Shown in pieces: positions 57,701 through 64,000 of a stretch of 64,000 nucleotides of DNA (positions within the stretch are counted from its first letter, which is position 1; each line of letters begins with the position of its first letter). Source of the stretch: an uncultured Pseudomonadales bacterium (GTDB lineage: Bacteria; Pseudomonadota; Gammaproteobacteria; Pseudomonadales; Cellvibrionaceae). Below the pieces are notes generated by a model that searched no databases, was not told where the DNA came from, and saw only the letters and a list, made by a program, of their open reading frames with translations. Location: contig CANLDL010000002.1 of assembly GCA_947489425.1 (NCBI GenBank), positions 496,001-560,000 of the forward strand. Reading direction: 5' to 3'. Made by a program: the position numbers and the translations under genes.

Positions 57701-57720
57701 AAGACGAGCCTCTAGCGTAA
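54715..57720 (+). CDS. cbrA: CbrA-type sensor kinase with SSF transporter domain
   Basis: The overlap with cbrX fixes the ATG at 54715 (1001 residues). The N-terminal half is a sodium:solute symporter-like domain with about 13 helices (residues ~5-500). A linker (~510-640), a PAS domain (~650-760; ICSLGFDDEILLWND), HisKA (GRLAAGVAHEIGNPVTGIAC, His about 775) and HATPase (FLNLLGNANDASPDFSS, DEGSGIPEEY, KGTGLGLSIVYSIIKEHGG) follow. CbrA phosphorylates CbrB and governs carbon/nitrogen balance and amino-acid use in Pseudomonas; histidine transport has been reported for some homologues. CbrB follows 114 bases on. Confidence 0.93.
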   Translation: MTFDLSFIALLGFSYLFILFIIAHAVNNGWIPKKITHHPATYIISLGIFFSAWSYYGVIDLANQFGYGALAYYLGIGTFFLFAPIIQAPLADLCRRFQLHSIADLLVFRYNSQLVGNIATLFILLSVIPLLIIQIQAVADTILLVTQPLPRTLEEGLNWNKQRDTFALIYCLIIIAFCITFGASYSHHKSLITTMAFDSLIKLIALLIVGGFALYGVFGGLDQLDLWLLNNSEFLIKLYNPESSSSTHTLLLAFIGTGVLMPHVFYMSQTGKSVNQIARTVTWAFPLFLLLMAIPVFPILWAGFKLDVPLTPTYFTLAVPQYADAPVITLISWIGGLSAASGALIVSILSLSTMVLNQWLLPLLSLKNQTDIYAQLRWLRRLIIIGITLASYFFYLALDHEHSLTKLAILAAIQALQFVPGIIAINYWPGANRYGFYAGLITGSLICLLGLVIPLMFMDFTEVLLLAISPYLPSNTPLWEAITLLSLGVNIFMFVVVSYITPTSKEEQYHADICAEDELSSPFRRILTVKSTDEFKDKLALSIGKDAADKEVNRALKILGLKESETRPYSLRRLRTRIRTNLSGLLGHTMASEIIEEHFPYQSPSSSEAAEAIDINLMESRLDRIGKKLHGLPADVNRLRLHHRNTLQTLPIAICSLGFDDEILLWNDAMAAITHVPANQVTGSKLNNLPEPWGELISDFANDTQTHTNKQSIDQQGDTHWFRLHKSSIQEVTQERTEGQVILIEDITEMQLLEQELVHNTRLASIGRLAAGVAHEIGNPVTGIACLAQNLRYDEEEEARVETADAIVSQTDRISRIVQSLVTFAHTGRPSTGDFHKVNLQECANEAIHLLSLQTDRKPIEYRNNIDKNIFIWGDAQRFIQIFLNLLGNANDASPDFSSITLNSRLHQDHCEIDIIDEGSGIPEEYLTQIMDPFFTTKETGKGTGLGLSIVYSIIKEHGGDMLVTSPVAQGKGTCFTLQLPLFNKIESNTDSTTREDEPLA

Positions 57721-57834
57721 CAAACTAGACGAAAGAGCAATGCAAGCAAAAGACAATTTGGGTTAAGCTATGTAGAATGGTGTTGTAGCATCGCCCGCAG
57801 TAAATTACCCTTTGTAAGGTTAGACGTATACTCT

Positions 57835-59250
57835 ATGAGTAAAATCTTAATTGTTGAAGACGAAGCCATTATCCGCATGGCTTTGAGAAAACTACTTGAG
57901 CGCAACGGCTATGATGTTCGTGAAGCTGGTTCCGTTAAAGAAGCAACAACAAAGCACAGACCCGAGAACTACGACCTTATTATTAGTGACCTCCGCCTTC
58001 CCGGCGAGCTTGGTACCTCCCTAATTACTATTGCAGTTAATACACCCGTATTAATAATGACAAGCTATGCTAGCTTGCGCTCTGCCGTTGATGCTATGCG
58101 TATGGGTGCTGTCGACTATATAGCAAAACCCTTTGACCACGACGAGATGCTAACTACGGTTAGACGTATTCTTACCGATGCACCCAGCATAGATATTAAG
58201 CCTCAGCTCTCACAGGATGACGACAGCGATAATGGCATGATTGGTGATAGCGCAGTCATGCAAGAGCTTTACCGGCGCATAACTCAAGTGTCACCCACTG
58301 ATGCCACGGTACTGATTCATGGTGAAACAGGTACTGGCAAAGAATTAACGGCAAGGGCTGTTCATCAATCCAGCAAGCGTCGCGACAATGCCCTAATTTG
58401 TATTAATTGTGCGGCAATTCCAGAGACACTGATCGAATCTGAGTTATTTGGTCATGAAAAAGGCGCATTTACTGGCGCAGCTAGCAGCCGCGAAGGCCTT
58501 ATTGTTGCCGCCGATCAAGGCACGCTGTTTTTAGATGAGATTGGCGAACTGCCCATGGAAGCGCAAGCTAGATTGCTGCGCGTTTTACAAGAGGGAGAGG
58601 TCAGGCCGGTTGGCTCCACACAAACCCAAAAGGTGAATGTACGCCTCATTGCGGCAACCCATAGAGACCTTAATAAACGCTGCCGAGAAGGATTGTTTCG
58701 AGAAGATTTATACTTTCGATTAAACGTTATTCAGCTACAAATACCGCCACTACGTGATCGTGACCACGATATTATTATGCTTGCAGAGGCGCTAGTTGGC
58801 CATTATTGCGAGACTTACGACAAACCACTGCTGACGCTTTCCCAAGATTCCATGACGGTCATCAGCAACTACGATTGGCCAGGTAATGTCCGCGAGCTAG
58901 AAAACGCCATTCAACGCGCGGTTATCTTATGTGAGAGCACAAGCACCATTGATCATGAATTATTATCGTTAAATGTCGATATCATGAGTTTTAATTCGGA
59001 GCAAAACAACGAGTTAGACAAGATAGTACGTGATATCACACGTAGTGATAGCCACAGCGCATCCATACATGAAATAGATTGCGATGAGGATGTATCACTA
59101 GAAGATTATTTCCAGCGGTTTGTGATAGAGAATCAAGAATCAATGAGTGAAACAGACCTCGCTAAAAAGCTTGGCGTCAGTCGTAAATGCCTTTGGGAAC
59201 GCCGCCAAAAACTAGGGATCCCACGCAAAAAAAATGCTGTTAAAAAATAA
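57835..59250 (+). CDS. cbrB: CbrB-type NtrC-family response regulator
   Basis: This 471-residue sigma-54 activator has a receiver (ILIVEDEAIIRMALRKLL; Asp about 54 in LIISDLRLPGELG), an AAA+ domain with Walker A GETGTGKELTARAVHQ, the sigma-54 contact loop GAFTGA in GHEKGAFTGAASSREG, and Walker B GTLFLDEIGELP, and a C-terminal Fis-type helix-turn-helix (SETDLAKKLGVSRKCLWERR). The intact GAFTGA loop predicts activation of sigma-54 promoters such as that at 60231. A hairpin covers its stop codon. Confidence 0.95.
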   Translation: MSKILIVEDEAIIRMALRKLLERNGYDVREAGSVKEATTKHRPENYDLIISDLRLPGELGTSLITIAVNTPVLIMTSYASLRSAVDAMRMGAVDYIAKPFDHDEMLTTVRRILTDAPSIDIKPQLSQDDDSDNGMIGDSAVMQELYRRITQVSPTDATVLIHGETGTGKELTARAVHQSSKRRDNALICINCAAIPETLIESELFGHEKGAFTGAASSREGLIVAADQGTLFLDEIGELPMEAQARLLRVLQEGEVRPVGSTQTQKVNVRLIAATHRDLNKRCREGLFREDLYFRLNVIQLQIPPLRDRDHDIIMLAEALVGHYCETYDKPLLTLSQDSMTVISNYDWPGNVRELENAIQRAVILCESTSTIDHELLSLNVDIMSFNSEQNNELDKIVRDITRSDSHSASIHEIDCDEDVSLEDYFQRFVIENQESMSETDLAKKLGVSRKCLWERRQKLGIPRKKNAVKK

Positions 59251-59262
59251 CAGCATTTTGCT
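59231..59262 (+). terminator. Terminator overlapping the cbrB stop codon
   Basis: Arms AAAATGCTGTTA (59231-59242) and TAACAGCATTTT (59248-59259) around AAAAA. The right arm starts with the cbrB TAA. It ends in TTTT and separates cbrB from the downstream small RNA and pcnB. Confidence 0.88.
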
Positions 59263-59306
59263 TTAAGCCATCTTAAATAAACTACCCCAACTGCAACTCC
59301 TAAACA

Positions 59307-59969
59307 CTACTTGTGATAGATAGATGACAAGAGTGATGTCGCCACACGCGGGCTAAAATGCCAGTGTTCACAATCTTCATGGTGCTCATGGCCATGCTCT
59401 ATAAAGCCAAAACTAGGGAAATAAAAGCCTTTGTCATTGTAGTAATAATGCTGCCTATTAACACGCTTATGCTCATATCCATGGCGCTTATGCGCTCTCC
59501 AATAAGTTTTCTTAAAACTGATATTACGATTTTTAAAACTTAAATGGCCCTTATGTGATTTGTGCTTGTACTGATATTGATCATTGTAATGATACTTTTT
59601 TTTAAAATGACCGTGATGGTGCTTCTTTTTAAATTGATGTTTTCCATAACCCGGCGGGTAATAATACTTATTGGCATAGTGCTTATTGTGCTGATACTTG
59701 TTTGGGTAATAATTTTTTTGATGGTGCTTCTTATAGTTTTGGTACTTTTTGCCATACCCTTGCTTATAGCTCTGTTGTTTATGCGACTTGTGGCCATGAT
59801 GCTTATGTTTATGCTGTTTGTAGCTGTTGTGGTAAACCTTCTGAAAACCAAAGCCATGATCATCAAAACCCCTAGCATCGGCAACACCAGCAGTACTTAG
59901 TGCCAAAAAAGCCAACACAGGGGCAAAGGCTCCGCTAACACTACGTGCAAACTTCGTTAAGTTGTTCAT
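59307..59969 (-). CDS. Secreted His/Lys/Tyr-rich protein, unknown
   Basis: I chose the ATG at 59969 because GGAGGT lies 7 bases upstream; it gives 220 residues with a signal peptide (AFAPVLAFLALSTAGVADA). The mature protein is dominated by His, Lys, Tyr, Gly and Asn in irregular short repeats (KHKHHGHKSHKQQ, YYPPGYGKH, KKKHHHGHFKKK), ending in an acidic His-rich tail (EHGHEHHEDCEHWHF). It is very basic, probably disordered, with many potential metal ligands. No family is recognised. It lies on the opposite strand between cbrB and the small RNA, sharing the upstream region of the latter. Confidence 0.75.
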   Translation of the reverse strand: MNNLTKFARSVSGAFAPVLAFLALSTAGVADARGFDDHGFGFQKVYHNSYKQHKHKHHGHKSHKQQSYKQGYGKKYQNYKKHHQKNYYPNKYQHNKHYANKYYYPPGYGKHQFKKKHHHGHFKKKYHYNDQYQYKHKSHKGHLSFKNRNISFKKTYWRAHKRHGYEHKRVNRQHYYYNDKGFYFPSFGFIEHGHEHHEDCEHWHFSPRVATSLLSSIYHK

Positions 59970-60110
59970 ATACTGACCTCCGACACTAAAATATACGTTA
60001 TTTATCAAGATAGGCTCTATTCTATGGGATAGAAACTGAACCAAAACTGAAAGAAATTAAAAATTGTAAACTTCTAACCATTATTCATAAGACATCCAGA
60101 AGAGTATTTC

Positions 60111-60156
60111 GTTACCTAAACCCGACAAACGTTACCTGAGAGTAACAAAAGGTAAC
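60111..60156. promoter_or_regulatory. GTTAC/GTAAC box cluster, candidate CbrB upstream sites
   Basis: Four 5-base half-sites: GTTAC at 60111 and 60131 (20 bases apart) and GTAAC at 60142 and 60152 (10 bases apart), forming inverted pairs. They lie 75-120 bases upstream of the sigma-54 promoter, the right distance for an enhancer, and resemble the TGTTAC/GTAACA sites described for CbrB at Pseudomonas crcZ. Confidence 0.7.
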
Positions 60157-60230
60157 AAACTCTTTATTCACTTTTGTAATAAAAAATGCCAAAAAACAGT
60201 AAGCCATTGATTTTTAAGGGTTTTAAAAAG

Positions 60231-60247
60231 CTGGCACGGTGAATGCT
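60231..60247 (+). promoter_or_regulatory. Sigma-54 promoter of the CrcZ-like RNA
   Basis: CTGGCACGGTGAATGCT matches the sigma-54 consensus YTGGCACGRNNNTTGCW at all but one specified base, with the GG (60233-60234) and GC (60245-60246) exactly 10 bases apart. Transcription should start near 60258. Confidence 0.88.
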
Positions 60248-60257
60248 ATATACAGAT

Positions 60258-60465
60258 TCATAATAAGAACAATAAACAATAAAAATAAATAACATTACAT
60301 AAAAACAATAAATAATAATAAGAAAGACTTTTGACTAATAAACAGGGGAGCAGTTTTGGCAATTGCCAAGGCCAGCAAGGAAGCCCATAAAATAAGAATA
60401 AATGACTCAGTGACTATATTTGTTCACAACGACGGGAGAGACTTTTTAAAGTGCTTTCCCGTTTT
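60258..60465 (+). ncRNA. crcZ: CrcZ-like Hfq-sequestering small RNA
   Basis: About 208 bases between the sigma-54 promoter and a strong terminator, in the slot between cbrB and pcnB that crcZ occupies in Pseudomonas. The RNA has many AAnAAnAA motifs, which bind the distal face of Hfq: overlapping copies start at 60262, 60265, 60268, 60275 and 60281, more at 60304, 60311, 60314 and 60317, and two at 60391 and 60394. In Pseudomonas CrcZ titrates Hfq/Crc to relieve carbon catabolite repression. It is shorter than the roughly 400-base Pseudomonas RNA. Location, promoter, boxes and motifs agree; expression is not shown. Confidence 0.78.
60433..60465 (+). terminator. Terminator of the CrcZ-like RNA
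   Basis: CGGGAGAG (60433-60440) pairs with CTTTCCCG (60454-60461) including one G-U pair, with an inner ACTT/AAGT stem and a TTTA loop, followed by TTTT. Confidence 0.8.
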
Positions 60466-60658
60466 GCTATCTGGCCTATTGAAAAACTCACCTCACACCC
60501 AATTATTCCTAGTAGACATTGCTAACAAACTAATTCTTCGTCTGATATTGCAAATAACCCGCTCTGCCCACAAGATCTCACACAACATGGTAGAATCCAT
60601 TTTTAATACGCCGCAAAGTGCGTACCTACATGCTATATAGGGCATTGAAGTAATATTT

Positions 60659-62035
60659 ATGATTAAACGCCTACTCAAACGATTATCAACCACTAGCAAA
60701 ACGCCCAAACAAGGCATGGCCACCAAAAAGGCCCCTAAAAGAATAGACCCTACCGTCATCCAACAAGATAGTCATGGCATTTGCGAGAGCGATATCAGCC
60801 AAAGTGCTCTAAAGGTGATGAACCGCCTCAATCAGGGAGGTTTTGAAGGCTACCTTGTAGGCGGTGGCGTAAGAGACTTATTACTTAATGCCTCACCCAA
60901 GGATTTTGATGTCGCCACGGATGCTACCCCCGAGCAAGTTAAGCAGCTGTTTCGTAACTCTCGTATTATTGGGAGGCGCTTTCGCATTGTACACGTACGC
61001 TTTGGGCGAGAAATTATAGAAGTCACCACTTTTCGTGGACAAAACAGCGACTCAAATCAACAAATAGAATCTGATACTGGCCAATTATTACGCGACAACG
61101 TCTATGGTGATCTCGAAAGCGACGCACTACGTCGTGACTTTACTGCGAATGCACTGTATTACTCTGCTAAGGATCAGTGTATTTATGACTATACCAATGG
61201 GATTGAGGACTTAAATAACCGCCAATTAACCATGATAGGTGATCCCGTCACCCGCTACAAAGAAGACCCTGTAAGACTACTAAGGGCGATTCGATTTTCG
61301 GCTAAATTAGGCTTTAATATCGAGGCAAATACTCAAGCACCTATTCATGAACAAGCACACCTACTATCGCACGTGCCTCCAGCACGACTATTTGAAGAAA
61401 TACTCAAACTATTTTTGAGTGGCTACGCGACTGCCACTTACGAACTATTGCGACAATACGGACTGTTAGACGAATTATTCCCCGAAAGCGCACGCGTGCT
61501 GGATAATCATTTTAGCTATGCACCATTGATTGATGAGATGATCACTAACACCGACAAACGCATTCGAACCAATAAACGAGTTACTCCTGCCTTTGTTTAT
61601 GCAGCTCTTATGTGGCCTGCTATGCATGATGAATTTTTAAAGCTAAGAGAATCTGGCGTCTCTGAGGTTGATGCTTTTGGGCAGGCCTCTCAACGCGCTA
61701 TTAGTTTGCAGTTACAACGCATTATGATCCCTAAACGCTTCTTGGTTCCTATGCGACAAATATGGGAGCTACAATGGCGTCTACCTAAACGCCAAGGTAA
61801 GCGTGCACAACGATTACTAGACCACCCTAAATTTAGAGCGGGCTATGATTTTTTATTAATGCGCGAAGCAGCTGGCGAGCAACTCGATGAGCTGGGCAGC
61901 TGGTGGAACCAATATCAATTCGCTGATGAAGAAGCACGCGAGAAGATGGTGAACGAACTTGCACCTATGCCCAACAAAAAACGGCGTCGACGCAAACCCA
62001 AAAACAAGGCAAATGCACAAAACCACCATGAATAA
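60659..62035 (+). CDS. pcnB: Poly(A) polymerase I
   Basis: Adds poly(A) tails to RNA 3' ends, promoting decay. The 458-residue protein has the class II nucleotidyltransferase core GGFEGYLVGGGVRDLLLNAS and PKDFDVATDATPEQ (catalytic Asp pair), RRFRIVHVRFGREIIEVTTF, LRRDFTANALYY and the PVRLLRAIRFSAKLGF region. The C-terminus is Lys/Arg-rich (NKKRRRRKPKNK), as is typical for PcnB. It overlaps folK by 8 bases. Confidence 0.95.
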   Translation: MIKRLLKRLSTTSKTPKQGMATKKAPKRIDPTVIQQDSHGICESDISQSALKVMNRLNQGGFEGYLVGGGVRDLLLNASPKDFDVATDATPEQVKQLFRNSRIIGRRFRIVHVRFGREIIEVTTFRGQNSDSNQQIESDTGQLLRDNVYGDLESDALRRDFTANALYYSAKDQCIYDYTNGIEDLNNRQLTMIGDPVTRYKEDPVRLLRAIRFSAKLGFNIEANTQAPIHEQAHLLSHVPPARLFEEILKLFLSGYATATYELLRQYGLLDELFPESARVLDNHFSYAPLIDEMITNTDKRIRTNKRVTPAFVYAALMWPAMHDEFLKLRESGVSEVDAFGQASQRAISLQLQRIMIPKRFLVPMRQIWELQWRLPKRQGKRAQRLLDHPKFRAGYDFLLMREAAGEQLDELGSWWNQYQFADEEAREKMVNELAPMPNKKRRRRKPKNKANAQNHHE

Positions 62036-62534
62036 TTTCACTACTGTATTTATTGGCCTAGGCAGTAACCTGAGTGACCCTGCCGAACAAATTAATAGCG
62101 CGTTAAACGAATTGGCCCAGCTACCCTCATCGCGGGCACTACAATGTGCCCCTTGGTATAGCAGTAAGGCAATAGGTCCTGGCGATCAGCCCGATTACAT
62201 CAATACCGTTGTAAAGCTGGAGACAATACTCGCCGCCGAGAAATTACTCGACCAGTTACAAAGTATAGAAAAGAAGCATGGGCGACAGCGAAATATTCGC
62301 TGGGGTGCTCGCACGCTCGATTTAGACATACTGCTCTTTGGTGAGGAAGTTATTAGCACTAATAGGCTAGAAATACCCCACCCAGAAATGAACTGGCGCG
62401 GTTTTGTATTAAAACCATTATTTGACCTCGCACCCACTCTAACATTACCTAAAGGTCACAGCGTAAAAGAGTATTTAGCGGCCTGTGATACCAGTGACCT
62501 GCGTTTATTAAAAGACGTTTTCATTGCACAATAA
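62028..62534 (+). CDS. folK: 2-amino-4-hydroxy-6-hydroxymethyldihydropteridine pyrophosphokinase
   Basis: HPPK of folate synthesis. The ATG at 62028 (168 residues), overlapping the pcnB end by 8 bases, gives VFIGLGSNLSDPAEQINSAL at the N-terminus; longer open frames upstream are not conserved in type. Core motifs are QPDYINTVVKLET, RWGARTLDLDILLFGEEV (metal-binding Asp pair) and IPHPEMNWRGFVLKPLFDLA. The pcnB-folK coupling is conserved in gammaproteobacteria. Confidence 0.95.
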   Translation: MNNFTTVFIGLGSNLSDPAEQINSALNELAQLPSSRALQCAPWYSSKAIGPGDQPDYINTVVKLETILAAEKLLDQLQSIEKKHGRQRNIRWGARTLDLDILLFGEEVISTNRLEIPHPEMNWRGFVLKPLFDLAPTLTLPKGHSVKEYLAACDTSDLRLLKDVFIAQ

Positions 62535-62623
62535 ACCACAAAATAGTCACAATAACTTTGCGCTAAAAGCATAAGCCAATACAAAAGATTCACAAAACCC
62601 AGCAAGAATATTAAGGAAAAGCC

Positions 62624-63307
62624 GTGGATACAACCACAGAGACAAGCAGCACAACTATTGCAACAGGACTCCCAAAATTTGTCGCGATTGAAGGTGCAAT
62701 TGGCGTTGGGAAAACAACGCTTGCAAAAAAAATAGCCAACACGTTTAACTACGATACACTACTCGAAGAAGCAGAAAAAAATCCTTTTTTAGAGCGTTTT
62801 TACGAAGACAAAACACGCCATGCGTTACCTACGCAGTTGTTTTTTCTGTTTCAGCGCGCCCAACAAATTCACGAAGTTAAACAAGATGACATATTTCAGC
62901 CTGTACGCGTCTCTGATTTTTTAATCGATAAAGACCCACTGTTTGCCAAAGCTACTCTCGACGACGATGAAATGGCTATTTATCAACAAGTGTATGATCA
63001 ACTTGTTATTGATGCCCCCAAACCAGATTTGGTTATCTACTTACAAGCCTCTATCGACACACTACTACGCCGCATTAAACATCGTGGCATCAATGCCGAA
63101 CGTACAATTGATGCTGAGTATTTAGGAATACTTAACGATGCTTACACACGCTTTTTTCACTTTTATGATGACTCGCCATTACTGATTGTTAATGCCAACG
63201 AAATAGATTGGGTCAATCGGGAAGAATCCTATCAGCAACTAGTCGACTACATTCTGACAATCAAACAAGGTCGACACTACTACAACCCGACATCAACCTT
63301 GTTATAA
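62624..63307 (+). CDS. Deoxynucleoside kinase family protein
   Basis: This 227-residue protein starts at GTG 62624 behind AAGGA. It has the P-loop FVAIEGAIGVGKTTLAKKIA, FFLFQRAQQI and a C-terminal lid-like RIKHRGINAERTIDAEYLG, matching the deoxynucleoside kinase (dGK/dAK) family; VSDFLIDKDPLFA is also typical. It lies between folK and panB, where many Pseudomonas-like genomes have it. The preferred nucleoside cannot be told from sequence. Confidence 0.9.
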   Translation: MDTTTETSSTTIATGLPKFVAIEGAIGVGKTTLAKKIANTFNYDTLLEEAEKNPFLERFYEDKTRHALPTQLFFLFQRAQQIHEVKQDDIFQPVRVSDFLIDKDPLFAKATLDDDEMAIYQQVYDQLVIDAPKPDLVIYLQASIDTLLRRIKHRGINAERTIDAEYLGILNDAYTRFFHFYDDSPLLIVNANEIDWVNREESYQQLVDYILTIKQGRHYYNPTSTLL

Positions 63308-63353
63308 TCCAGCCCCTTACACAGTATTTATTCAACACATATGAGCAAGCACT

Positions 63354-64000
63354 ATGAGCGCACACAACCCAGCACTTGAAAAATCTATCACGCTCAACAG
63401 CTTGCGTCGCCAAAAACAAGCCAATGAGAAGATCTCGTGCATCGCACTTTACGATGCACCTATGGCGGCTATTGCCGAGCGCGCCGGTATAGACATTGTA
63501 CTCGTGGGCGATAGCCTTGGTATGACGGTACAAGGGCACGGCAGCACACTACCGGTAACGATTGAGCATATGGTTTATCACACAGCAGCGGTTGCACGCG
63601 GCAATAATAAATCATTTATTATTAGCGATATGCCCTTTATGAGTTATGCAACACCTGAGCAAGCCATGAGCAATGCAGGCCTATTAATGCAAGCTGGTGC
63701 GCACATGGTTAAGTTAGAAGGTGGACAATGGCTTGTTGAAACCGTTGGTATGTTAAGCGATCGTGGCCTACCTGTTTGCGCGCACTTAGGTTTAACGCCA
63801 CAATCGGTTAATAAGTTTGGCGGCTACCGTGTGCAAGGGCGAGACGACGAACAGGCTGCACAAATCATTAAAGATGCGAGCGATCTTGCCAAAGCTGGTG
63901 CTGACTTAGTCGTGCTCGAATGTGTGCCCTCAGCCCTTGCCAAAACAATTTCTGAGGAAGTCGATATCATTACTATTGGTATTGGCGCAGGCAGCGATAC
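63354..64000 (+). CDS. panB: 3-methyl-2-oxobutanoate hydroxymethyltransferase, N-terminal part
   Basis: First committed step of pantothenate synthesis (ketopantoate). The ATG at 63354 opens MSAHNPALEKSITLNSLRRQ, followed by the PanB motifs DIVLVGDSLGMTVQGHGST, SDMPFMSYATPEQAM, AHMVKLEGG and CAHLGLTPQSVNKFGGYRVQ. About 215 residues are in the window and the gene runs off the right end. An earlier ATG at 63341 is in another frame. Confidence 0.95.
   Translation, partial: MSAHNPALEKSITLNSLRRQKQANEKISCIALYDAPMAAIAERAGIDIVLVGDSLGMTVQGHGSTLPVTIEHMVYHTAAVARGNNKSFIISDMPFMSYATPEQAMSNAGLLMQAGAHMVKLEGGQWLVETVGMLSDRGLPVCAHLGLTPQSVNKFGGYRVQGRDDEQAAQIIKDASDLAKAGADLVVLECVPSALAKTISEEVDIITIGIGAGSD

Noticed and set aside
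59562..59900. 112-codon hydrophobic frame on the plus strand
   Set aside because: It is the antisense image of the His/Lys/Tyr codons of the secreted protein, which read as Met, Val, Leu and Ile on the other strand.
60356..60640. 94-codon TTG frame between the CrcZ promoter and pcnB, as an ordinary gene
   Set aside because: It begins inside the AAnAAnAA-rich RNA and runs across its GC-rich terminator; the translation matches no family I know. It is kept only as a low-interest observation.
1..64000. CRISPR arrays, tRNA or rRNA genes, prophage or transposase genes
   Set aside because: Looked for across the window and none was recognised; a dedicated tRNA scan was not possible here.

Overview
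The window is a stretch of chromosome from an AT-leaning gammaproteobacterium, most likely a marine Cellvibrionales or Pseudomonadales relative (inference). The evidence is gene order. The left end keeps the nnrDE-tsaE-amidase-mutL order. The right end keeps sfsA-dksA-gluQ-(cbrA-cbrB)-pcnB-folK-panB, the arrangement known from Pseudomonas with cbrAB inserted between gluQ and pcnB. No phage, insertion sequence, CRISPR array, rRNA or tRNA gene was recognised.

Layout. 1-6400: cell-wall, tRNA-modification and repair genes (mutL, N-acetylmuramoyl-L-alanine amidase, tsaE, nnrDE), with a histone-deacetylase-family gene and a cNMP/HDOD regulator placed between the amidase and mutL. 6500-12760: an accessory block with two membrane c-di-GMP proteins, a periplasmic cupredoxin-like protein, a DUF3034 protein and a lipoprotein-type truncated haemoglobin. 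12780-25700: periplasmic cyclophilin, MscS-type channel, and an amino-acid catabolism zone (serine deaminase, alanine dehydrogenase with a divergent Lrp regulator, SPFH/NfeD pair, LysR regulator, glycine cleavage gcvHTP). 25690-27470: a short-chain dehydrogenase broken by one missing base in a homopolymer, and a PAS-GGDEF cyclase. 28000-34400: a large three-repeat lipoprotein and a Cys/His protein of unknown family, next to a NarL-type regulator and hybrid kinase. Three identical-arm palindromes (AGTCC-N4-GGACT) lie in front of these genes. 34400-49800: small membrane protein, TrmB-like methyltransferase, aapJQMP amino-acid ABC transporter, TauE/SafE permease, a MORN-repeat/C13 peptidase fusion, SprT-like protease, an alkyltransferase-like protein, msrPQ, malic enzyme, tcdA and DUF817. 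49800-64000: mutarotase, DUF457 hydrolase, sfsA, dksA, gluQ, cbrX-cbrA-cbrB, a secreted His/Lys/Tyr-rich protein, a CrcZ-like small RNA, pcnB, folK, a deoxynucleoside kinase and the start of panB.

The strongest discovery is between cbrB and pcnB. It consists of GTTAC/GTAAC boxes, a near-perfect sigma-54 promoter, an RNA full of AAnAAnAA Hfq-binding motifs and a GC-rich terminator, which together read as a CrcZ-type Hfq-sequestering RNA driven by CbrB. The small cbrX gene overlapping cbrA supports this. With aapJQMP, ald, sdaA and gcvHTP nearby, the window is rich in amino-acid uptake and catabolism, the kind of genes CbrAB/CrcZ control in Pseudomonas (inference). Two candidate undescribed systems are the palindrome-marked regulator/kinase locus at 28-34.4 kb and the cupredoxin/EAL/DUF3034/lipoglobin cluster at 8.4-12.8 kb.
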